NCBI RefSeq assembly: GCF_015832195.1
Contig: NC_052046.1
Span: 18,964,161-19,028,160 of the forward strand
Origin: Motacilla alba alba
Lineage: Eukaryota > Chordata > Aves > Passeriformes > Motacillidae
Direction of reading: 5' to 3'
Length of the DNA stretch: 64,000 nucleotides
Shown: in pieces, positions 52,153 to 61,880 of the stretch
Position numbering within the stretch: position 1 is the stretch's first letter
Layout: each line of letters starts with the position of its first letter
Program-made: the position numbers and the translations under genes
The notes under the pieces: generated by a model
What the model was told of the DNA's origin: nothing
The model's input: only the letters and a program-made list of their open reading frames with translations
Database searches by the model: none

Positions 52153-53724
52153 AATCACTGCCATTGCTTCAGCTCCTCAGATAATGAGTTTTTCAGGACT
52201 AGACAGGAATCATTATGTGTAATGTATTTCCTTAATGCTGAAGGCTTAGGGACATGCTAAAACAAAGGCACCCTGATGTTAGCAATCTCACCTTGCTGTG
52301 GCCACAGAGAGGATGAAGCAGGTCTAGTTGCCAGCTGCCTGTCCCCTCAGATATTAAACACTGCCTACTTGTTGATACTTCTTCATTCACATCCATCTTG
52401 AAACATACTCATTAGAACATGATTTCTAACAAAATGTAACTGCTTCATTATCTACTTAACACTGAGATTGCAAGTAAAACAAAATTTTGGTCTAGGGCAT
52501 TCAAATCAGTTCAGATAGCAGCTATTTGCCTTTATTTTCTTTACATTTTTTCTAATGGTCCAACTACCCTGTTAATTGTTGCTTTTAAAATTGGTATTTC
52601 AAAACTCAAATTTAAGTGGTTTGCAAAAAGTGCTTTCAAAAGCACCACCAAATGAGACTTTGAGCCAATAAAAAGGGAAGGGTGCCACCTTAACTTGAAG
52701 TGTAATCTTTCCTTCCTTCTTCCTGGAGACATAGAGAAGCAGAGCTAGCTTTCCTATCCAAATACAAAATACTGAGTTCATAATGGGAATTTTTTTATCT
52801 TCATGACAAGATAACAGCTGCAGCACTATTATAATGCTTTGTCACTTCAGTCATCAACTTCAGATTGCAAGGCCTTTCCTTTCTACCCTGCAGAAAATCT
52901 GTGTTTACTTCCACCCCCACCCTGTACTAAAAGCACAGAGAATGACAGCCAGAGTTTTCTAGATACTTTTCTTAAAGGAGAGAAAGGTGAAGGACAAAAG
53001 TGGTTCTCCTCTCTCCCCAAAATATGATTTCATTTTTTTTCAAGTTCCTATGGTGCCATTTAAAACAATTCAGAGGGATTTGTTTTTAACTTAAATACTG
53101 CTACTCCTGTATTAAGCAAATGGCTCTTAGATAGAGCACTTCCAGAGGACTACCAAGTGTATCAGACAAGTTGGCACCTGACTTGAGGCCTGGGGGAAAG
53201 GAGTTCTGGTTGCTCCTTAATTCACCTATAGACACATGGGGTTGCATAACCGCAGCTCCATCTGGTGTTAAGAGACTGACTCATGCTGGCCGTGATTGTC
53301 AGAAATGGGTCCCCTTGAGCACTATCTTTTTTTTAACTTGTCGCTTTGGAAAGGAGGAAATGTGGTTAACTAGTAATTTAGGCACCATCAAGTGCTTGCA
53401 AATGTGTCTCAAAACCTTGTAAAAATTGGTTTTTTGCAAGGTTTACTACAAGTTGTTAGTATTGTCAAACTCTCCCAGAAAGTCTGTACTAATAAGGTAG
53501 AGCATTAGCAAGCAAAACATATACCCCAAACAGTCTGGTGAAAGACACTGTGCTGAGGGGTACATTTTATGTAGTAAAAGCCTTTCTTAAAAGTATTTCT
53601 CCTTCTCATGCTCTTACTCCACAACTCTCTATCACATTTCTAAGGCAAAGATGAAACAGTCAAAGACAGCTCTACAAAAGCCGCTTGACTGAGTCTGAAA
53701 GGCACTGCTGAGCAGTAACAAACA

Positions 53725-54963
53725 ACATTGCATCCCAGATTCCAGAGGGAATTGGCTGATGTAGCTGCCAAGCACTTTCCATGATATTTGACAAATCATG
53801 GCAAATCAGGTGAAGCCCCCAGAGACTGGGGAAATGGAAACATTGTATCCATTTTTAGAAAGCAGTACCCTGGGAACTACTGACCTGTCTGCCTCCCCTC
53901 TGTGTCCAGGTAGATCATGGAACAGACCCTCCCAGAAGCGGCACTGAGGAGGACAGGGAGGTGATTTGGGACAGCCAGGATGGCTTCACCCAGGGCAAGT
54001 CCTGACCAAGCCAGTGGTCTTCTATGATACAGCGTCTTCATGAGACAAGGGAAGGGCTACAGATGTCATTTACATGGACTTCTGTTAAGTGTTGGACATG
54101 ATCCTTCTCTCTAAATCAGGGAGGAGATGGCTTCAATGAAAGGACTATTCATTGGACTAGTGGATGGAATGGACTAGTCGTTGAGAAATTGGCTGGATGG
54201 TCACATCCAGAGAGTAGTGGTAACCAGCTCAGTGTCTGGGTGGATATCAGTGACAAGTGGTGCTATCGAGGGCTTGTACCAGGGGCTGGGACCAGTGTTA
54301 TTTAATTTCTTCATTGATGACAGAGAAGGGTTGAGAGAAGAAAACTTCTGCAAGTTTCCAAATGAGTGGTGCTGTTGACACCTCTGAAGGACAAGGTGCA
54401 TCCAGAAGGATCTGGACAAGCTCAAGAAGAAATGTGAAGGTTCTCCATATGAACCTCAGGAGATTTAATGAGGCCAGGTGCAAGGTGCTGCACCTGAGTC
54501 AAAGCAACTCTGTCATCAACACAGGCTGAGGGATGAACTGGCCAAGAGCAGCCTTACCAAAAATGTCTCAGGGTACTGGTGGATGAAAAACTGGACCCGA
54601 TAGATCAGTATGCACTGGATGGGCCAATAGGAATGACAGGGACATGTGGACAGACTTTTTAATGGGGTCTGTGTGATATGACAAGGGGTGATGGATTTAA
54701 ACTAAAAGAAGATAGATTCAGTACAAATATATGGAAGAAATTTTTATGGTGAGAGCAGTGAAATGGTGGAACAGGTTGCCCAGAAAGATGGGGGATGCCC
54801 TGCCCCTTGGCCAGGGAATTCAAAGTCAAGGCTCATTCAAGGTTAGGTTGAAAGGGGCTAAAAGCAATGTTATCTGGATTAAGAAGTCCCTGTCCATTTC
54901 AGGAAAACCGGACATGATCTTTAAAGCCTTTCTCAATCCAAACCATTCTATGAGTCTATGATC
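53725..54963 (+). mobile_element. CR1 LINE, transcriptase region to 3' end, internally deleted
   Basis: A CR1 copy of about 1.2 kb in plus orientation. Reading begins in the transcriptase with ELADVAAK (near 53751) and continues with 'GEAPRDWGNGNIVSIFRK' and 'PGNY'. The frame at 54181-54378 has NWLDGHIQRVVV, VTSGAIEGLYQG and LGPVLFNFFIDD, where the usual PQGSVLGP segment is altered and longer. The FADD box is destroyed (FPNE at about 54356). Between about 54625 and 54660 several hundred bases of ORF2 are absent by comparison with the family. The 3' end follows with 'ggtggaacaggttgcccaga' and 'aatccaaaccattctatgag', and closes with two octamer-like units (TTCTATGA, GTCTATGA). Stops and frameshifts make it inactive. 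Confidence 0.92.
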
Positions 54964-55644
54964 AGGAGAGGTAGACCAGTCTTCTAAAATAGGCTGGTGT
55001 TTCAAAAACCTAACACAGTAGGAGTGGTATGAAATTGAGGTGTTCATGTTGTAAAGAAACATGAACATGTCTGAATTAGAAGTAAAAACTGATTAAAAGT
55101 GTCAATATCCTAGTTATAGTGTTTAACAATCAGAAGGGGACCAATAGAATAGCAGGAAAATAAAAGAACATAATTTTAAAAAGCAAAACCACAATCAGAT
55201 GGAGAGTTGATAAGCATGAACATAAAGTGAAATTTGTGTAAAACAATGTGGTAAAAATTGAGGACTGTGTGCTATTATTGCCTGTTGTCTCAACTTGTGG
55301 TGTGTATTTATTATTTTTGTACAGTTTAAAATGGACCTTGAAGCAGAAACCATGAGTGGCACTTGCTAGCATAAATTACACACTGCAGCCTCTAGATGTG
55401 AGCATGGGACAGGTTGAAATGCTATTAACCTGTCTGAAGAATTGTTAGACATTTCATGATGAATCAACACTCAACTTAGCAAATATATGTCATAACTTAA
55501 GGTACTACCTGTCCCTGAGTTGGTTTTTACCATCCATCTAAACCTTTTTATCATCCTCTAAACCTTACCAAACCTCTCAATAGTTTTGTCGGTGGAAGGG
55601 ATGGGTTATGGGGCACTCACCATTCAGGCCAAGTAAGGTAGCTC

Positions 55645-55667
55645 AGAACACCTACACCAGGTGTTCT
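55645..55667. repeat. Perfect inverted repeat, 9-bp arms
   Basis: AGAACACCT (55645-55653) and AGGTGTTCT (55659-55667) are exact reverse complements around a 5-base spacer, ACACC. The outer halves resemble steroid-receptor half-sites (AGAACA, TGTTCT), but the separation is far larger than the 3 bases such sites need. Confidence 0.8.
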
Positions 55668-56084
55668 TTCACAAGGCCTTTCCTTGCCCAGCTGACTGCC
55701 TGAAGGAATATAAGAAGCAGTTTTCATTCAGAGGCAGACTTGTTCATCAGTACAGGAAACAAGATGATGAGTAACATAGCAGGAGTGTCTTCAGGTGGAT
55801 CTGAAGGCCTACATTTGTATTCCAGAAACCTCTCAGACTACAGACAAAGTAACTCACTAGAAGCCTAACTTGACAGGACATGGGGTTGCGTGGAGAGCTT
55901 CAATATTCTTTGTGGATTCTGCCATACTACATCACAGAAACAATTTCAGTATTTTCAAGGTTGGAAATAATCCAGGAAAATGGATTCTGTGTTTTTATGT
56001 TTCCTTCAACTTTCTCTTTCTCCCCACCCTTTTTTTTTTTCTTTTCCTATCTTTGGCATGGAAAAAGACAGGGGACAAATACGA

Positions 56085-56202
56085 AGGAGAAAAAGTATGC
56101 CAGAAAAGAAAGACAAGAAGAATCAAATCTTCCTGAGCAGGAAGGGAAAAAAGAGGAGTAGAGAGGGGGGAGGGAGAGAGAGATGAAGAGAGAGGGAGAA
56201 AT
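56085..56202 (+). repeat. Polypurine tract
   Basis: A largely A/G stretch with AGAGAG and GGGGGGAGGG units between about 56140 and 56200. It yields overlapping lysine- and arginine-rich open frames in all three plus-strand frames, which is a composition effect. Such tracts can form triplex DNA. Confidence 0.75.
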
Positions 56203-57269
56203 CACAAATAACTTTCTGTCTGGTTCAGTACAGATTATGAATGTCCTTTATTCCAATTAAGACTCTTCTTTAATGACTCATTTAAGAAGAGGTAACATCT
56301 GTTTTACCAAAGAGGAGAAATTCAAATGCTGGGCACCTGGATGCAAAAGATCCATGCTAATTATTTTCCTCACAAGATGCTAAATTGTCACCATTAAAAA
56401 TTATCAAAGATTACAAGTGTGCAGTTTTTCAACTGTTGTTGTGGCTAGCTTGTGGATAGCTTCTCAACTTCAATCTTTTAGGAAACCATTACCCATCTCC
56501 ATGCCTCAATGTCTTTAATGTTATAAACAACAAGGTGCTTACAAAACCATGGAAATAATCAAGACAAAAAAGCAACTGAGTAGTTCTGTCTCATTTTCCC
56601 CTAATTTTGCATTATTTAATAATGTCTCAAAATACTGATTTGTTTCAATTATGATGATCATGAGAATTGATAAAAATACTTTTCTTGTCATCTTGGTCAG
56701 GAGACAGGCAACAATTCTTTTTTTTTTTTCTTCTTCTTTTTCCAATTCCCAAACTTTTCATTCTTTACAAGATGTTTTCTAACACAGATATTTCTTCTGC
56801 AGCCACACAGTGGAAAAATCTCACTCTGCAACCAACAAGTCAGTGTGAAAATAGCTTGGAAATAGTACAGGACAATGTAACAAGAAGGAATGCACTTTAA
56901 TAGTAACCTATATAATTGTAGCTGTATTTTTCTGATCAATAGCATTTCTTTTCAAAGTGTCTGTGTTTTCTGATTTCAGACAGTTTAGTGCTTCCTCCAT
57001 TTTCTCTGCAAAGACTGGCTGAATGATTACTTCCTTTCACTAAGGAGAAATGAGTCTGAATTGGTGCCATTCTCTTCTTCACTGGCTTTTTCAAAAATTG
57101 AGATATTTCACCTTGACTTACTTAAAATCATTTCACAAGAAGGCTAAATTGCTAGAGCTAATTTTCTGAAGCCTATATGATATACTTCTTGTCTACAAAA
57201 ATAATGTTTATGCTGCTGATTATGTCACTTCTTCAAATGTTAGCTGCCTGGAAACCAACATGATTTCTG

Positions 57270-57312
57270 CCCCCCTCCCCATCCCTGAGGTAATCTGCTT
57301 CTCTCCCTCCCC
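57270..57312 (-). repeat. C-run cluster, possible minus-strand G-quadruplex
   Basis: C runs at 57270-57275, 57277-57280, 57283-57285, 57305-57307 and 57309-57312 give five G runs of three or more on the minus strand, with one long loop of about 19 bases. Quadruplex potential is modest. Confidence 0.5.
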
Positions 57313-58567
57313 TACACCAGTACCTTTGAAATAGCCACCTTTTTCAGATGTGACAGGTCATTTCCAGACATACAATGGTCTATAAAAAGTTAGTTTCATT
57401 CTTCTTATTGTCCTGCTATATAAGTTTTTTAAAGGAGGGCACACTTTGCAATTTTTTTATCCTTATTTATAAATAGTTCAAAGTATTTATAGCCAAAATG
57501 ACTCTGCACTACAGTAAAGTCACAAAAAGATGTTATCTTTCTTTTAATTTTGTGCATTCACAATGTATTTTTATACATACTTTGAAAATGCACAACCCTA
57601 ATATAGATATCAACACAGAATGCTTACTTTGAATGTATTGAAATATACAAGTTAAGCAAAAGCAAAAAGCCAGTGGCTGGTATATTTATCATGGTGAATA
57701 TTCAGGAACAGTAGCGCTGATTTTATAGAAGTCAAGAGAGCACTTGATACAGCACATTTTCAATCAGTATTCATAGGAAATATTTAATACTCTTGATCTA
57801 ATGGATACAGAAAGATTACAGTGCTTCAGGCCCACTGAGCAAGAAAATAAAGCCTGCAATCACCAGGGTAGCAAGTCCACATTTGAAGCATGAAAAAATT
57901 AATGAAGAGACAGGGTAAAAAAAGAATGCCAGAAAAGATAGAAGCATAGATTTTAAACAAGAGTCAAAAGCCATCTCAATAATATTAAGCACACATAAGT
58001 AGTGTTCCAGACAAGTCCAGAGTATGCTGCATCAATTAATTTTATGTGACTCATTTTATAATACAGCAGAAAACTCACAATTTACATAAAATCATTAGTA
58101 ATACATGTAAACCAAACTAGAGAGACATAAGAAATTTTCATATAAGCTACAAAACCTTTAGGAATAAAAGGGGCATTAACCTGCATCTGTTATTTTACAT
58201 TAAAAATGCTAACTTTGCTACTGCAGGGATCTCAATGAAATGAGTAATGCCAGCCCTTTCTTCCCACCTTACCAGACTGACCATAATACACTGTTGTATA
58301 AATATCATTATATTAAATATATACCAATGTTATCTACTACCAGCACTTTACTACCTTACCTACCTCAATTTTACCTCATGCGCCTTATGGTCTATTGTGT
58401 AGAAGTACAAGAACCACCATTTCAACACCCTGGAATGTCTAATTGCTTGCATCTATTACAGGTTGGCTGTAAAAAAAATGTGCAACAGGTTGAAGTAAGC
58501 TGACACCAGATTGAAAGCCCTACATGATGAACTTTGATTATGTTACTTAAGCAGTATCCCTCAGAGT

Positions 58568-59345
58568 TTTCACAGAATTATTTAGGTTGGAAAAGACATC
58601 TACAATCAAGTCTAAACTTTGACTGATCGCCAGCACGTCAATTAAACCATGGCACTAAGTGCCATATCCTGTCATTGCTTGAACACCTCCATGGATGGAG
58701 ACTCCATCACCTCCCTGGGCAGACTCTTCCAATGGTCAACAACTCTTTCTGTGAAAAAAATTCTTCTTTTTGTCCAACCTGAACCTCTCCTGGTGCAGCT
58801 TGAAGCCTCTTGTCGTGAATTTCCTCTTGTCCTGTCATGGGTTGCCCAGGAGAAGAGAGCAACCCCACCTGGCTACAATCTCCTGTCAGGCAGTTGTAGG
58901 AGCCTCCTGAGCCTCCTTTTTCCCAGGATAAACACCCCCAGCTCCCTCAGCTGCCCCTCACAGGACCTGTGCTCCAGACCCTGCCCCAGCTCCGTTGCCC
59001 TTCTCTGCACTCTCTCCAGCTCCTCAGTGTCTTTCCTGCAGTGAGGGCCCAGAGCTGGACACAGCACTCGAGGTGTGGCCTCACCAGTGCCCAGCACAGG
59101 GGGACAATCCCTGCCCTGCTCCTGCTGGCCACACCATTGCTGATCCAGGCCAGGATGCCATTGGCCTTCTTGGCCACCTGGGCACACCCTGGCTCATGTT
59201 CAGTTGCTGTCACCAGCACCCCCAGGTCCTTTTCCACTGGGCAGCCTTCCTGCCATTCTATCCCACCTTATGGCACTGCCTGTCGTTGTTGTGACTGAAA
59301 TAAAGGACCCAACACTTGGCTTGTTGAACTTCATACCCTTGATCT
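58568..59345 (-). mobile_element. CR1 LINE, 3' third, best-preserved copy
   Basis: A CR1 copy of about 780 bp in minus orientation, with higher G+C than its flanks and clearer family identity than the other copies. The left edge 'cacagaattatttaggttgg' is the reversed 3' end. The minus-strand frame at 58947-59237 reads [20 protein letters not shown] and [16 protein letters not shown] one-base shift near 59040-59050 moves the match to the frame at 58873-59187, with [11 protein letters not shown], '[20 protein letters not shown]' and KRRLR. About 20 bases are then missing after KRRLR (near 58900). The 5' edge is near the reversed 'atgaagttcaacaag' at 59323-59337. The catalytic transcriptase motifs lie upstream and are not included. 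The 3'-end type differs from the other five copies. Confidence 0.94.
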
Positions 59346-61699
59346 CAGTCTCAGGGTGAGTGATTCAGCAGACCAATAGATCACTGGAATTTCCTTCTTA
59401 ATCTTTGGTTAGAGCATTCAGTCAAAACTGAAAGTACATTAAAAGAAACATTAATAATCATATATTCTCCCCCTTTTGCTGAGAAGACTTTTTCCTTATC
59501 TAGAGGGAGAAAAATAAGATGAATCTTCAGGCACTAGAAACCTGTTCTTCTTGTTCCTCTGCTACCAGTTCTAAGGAAAAACAAAAGTATGGTCATGACT
59601 GCATTCAGGCAAGTATTACCAGCACAAAATCACATGAATGTGGACTTAGAGTGTGTGGTAAGAAAGTAACTTCACTTAAGTAGCTTCTCTACAGCAAGGC
59701 ATGCATACAGTTAAAAAAAAATCAGTAAACAACAGTAATTATTATCACCACTTTAGGAGAAAAGAATTTGATGCTACTTACCAAGTGACGTTTTATAGTA
59801 CAGAAATACTACTACTTTACCTTAGAAATACATGCTTACAATTTGTCTTCTTCTATTTGAATGGTTCTCACACAGATAAGCTTGCAAGTCATTTGGGAGG
59901 TTTCCTCCTAGTCTCAGCTGTTACTGAGCCTGCTGGCACAGAAACCCTTACACCAGCCAGGAGCAAACTGGGACAGAACCTGCATCTGCAGCAGAAAGTC
60001 ATCATCCCAAACCACAGCCACATGCAACCTTCTTATTCCTCATCCTCTCCCCCAGGAAATCTATGCTCTAGAGCTGACTTGTTTGTTTGACATATGTCAG
60101 GTTAGATAAGAGGAACATCAGAAGACTTAACCCTCCAGTACTGAGGATTGGACTAAAAACTCAGGGCTGCTTTACCATTAGCTACCAACTGCCTGAATAA
60201 GGTTGTCATATTCATATGTAGGAGAAAATAAACAAGAAAATAAGCAATGATTTTCATTTAGCTTAACCATCATTCAGAAGTACAATAGAAAATATTTCCT
60301 TTAAATAAAAATTTAGTAAAAGTATGTAAATATCATAAATACTAAAACAGTTTGGACATAAAAAGTGATAGCAAGACAGCTAAAAACAAATCAATTTTAA
60401 ATGTTACCGTGAATAAATCAACTAGTTGCACTCCTACATCTTTCTTCCTCATACTATTATATTATCGTTCTGTTTTGGGAAGAAGTGGGGTGTTAGGGTT
60501 TTTGCAGAACTAGGTGGATAAATGGTCACATAATAACATTTTGTTATATATTGCTTGGCTTTAGGGTTTAATTCTGCACAGTTTTTCACATCTCTTATAC
60601 TATCAAATAAAAGCTCTTTGGTGGCCTCTGGGAATTGTGTGGAATACCTAAACCCAGTTCATCATCCTCTGGTTTTATAGTTGACACAAATTAGCTAGCA
60701 GGCAAAAAGGCCAGCTTGCTTTCATTCAAGACCACTGAAGGCAAAGGACTGTGCAGAATTATAAATCTCTTAAAAATCTGTTCTTTGTCAAAGACTGGGG
60801 ATGGAGGGTGGGGGTGAATGAGGCAGGATGTTTTTGTGTGTGTATGTGTGTTGAGAGACTTAGAAGTGATGTTGAAAAAAGGAGAACTCAGAAGCTAGTC
60901 CCTGAAGTTTACATTTCCTTATGAATTAAGACATCTAAATTCTTTGAGCTAAAGGTGATAATCAAAATCCCCAATGCTTAGATATTCCACGCTACTTGTC
61001 CAGACAAACCTAGAGGCTACAAAAATAAAGAAGGTTATATGAAATATGAGGGCATACACAGGTTACTACATGCATGGATTTTGAAACCAATTTTTAAGCT
61101 AGCTACTAACAAATTCATAAGGAAAAACCAGACATATAGGTATTCATTACAAGGAATTTTATTCTTAGCAAGAATTTTATTGATTTTCAAGTAAATATGC
61201 CCATAAAGCTGATATTATAGGAACTATTTTAGGACACATGGAAAACAATTACACAGCTCCACCAAACATACGCTGCAGGCATACTGCTACGGCAGCATAT
61301 CTCAGCAATTGCTGTTATACCTGTTTGAAACACAGATATTTTCTTCAAGCCGTTAGCCCAAGTGTATCTTAGCTGTTTTCTTGCATGTTTTGGGAAGAAA
61401 TATGCATGATAAGTCTCAAAACTGTACATGTTTAATTGTATTCTAAATACGGGTGCAAAAAAAAAGTGGAGCATGACAATACATATTAGACAATAAGGGA
61501 CATGAAATTCTATATTTTAATAAGTATAGTATAACAAATCACATTACTTTCATGCATCAGAAATATGGACCCTACTGTTCATACTGCATTCAAAATTCTA
61601 ATTACCTGAAGCAACTGAGAAGTTATTCTGCAATCCATAAAGCACTAAAACACATTTTACTCTTTAAAATATATATATAATATATAAAAATATATACTT
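59346..61699. other. Unannotated AT-rich unique sequence
   Basis: No recognised gene or mobile element. It contains one ATG-started 129-codon frame at 59701-60090 (see findings), a G-rich/TG-rich patch at 60796-60852 and a (TA)-rich lead-in to the hexanucleotide repeat from about 61668. Confidence 0.5.
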
Positions 61700-61880
61700 G
61701 ATATAGATATAGATATAGATATAGATATAGATATAGATATAGATATAGATATAGATATAGATATAGATATAGATTAGAGATAGAGATAGAGATAGAGATA
61801 GAGATAGAGATAGAGATATAGAGATAGAGATAGAGATAGAGATAGAGATAGAGATAGAGATGGAGATTGAGATAGAGATA
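61700..61880. repeat. Compound hexanucleotide microsatellite (GATATA)n-(GATAGA)n
   Basis: About 12 copies of GATATA at 61700-61770 switch, at a one-unit junction (ATTAGA), to about 17 copies of GATAGA/GAGATA from 61776 to 61880. The second block has an extra ATA interruption near 61815 and substitutions (GGAGAT, TTGAGA) at its right end. A (TA)-rich stretch precedes it. This is the largest tandem repeat in the window. The two blocks differ by one base per unit (T to G), so the array probably grew by expansion of a point-mutated unit. Confidence 0.96.

Larger units (their letters stand above)
47236..53724. other. Unannotated unique sequence
   Basis: About 6.5 kb without a recognised gene. A C-rich patch (about 47240-47345) adjoins the CR1 copy. 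Also present are a TTG microsatellite at 49008-49050, a T27 tract at 52122-52148, and a G+C-richer patch at 50570-50760 with open frames on both strands and no known motif. Confidence 0.5.
54964..58567. other. Unannotated AT-rich unique sequence
   Basis: About 3.6 kb without a recognised gene. It holds an inverted repeat at 55645-55667, purine-rich sequence at 56085-56200, a T12 tract at 56718-56729 and a C-run cluster at 57270-57312. A TATA-like ATATAAGAAG lies near 55708 but has no supporting gene. Confidence 0.5.

Noticed and set aside
55645..55667. Possible steroid receptor response element
   Set aside because: The AGAACA and TGTTCT halves are separated by 11 bases, not the 3 needed.
58649..59298. 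Plus-strand open frames of 131, 109 and 99 codons
   Set aside because: They are antisense shadows of the minus-strand CR1 copy, whose own frames match LINE transcriptase motifs.
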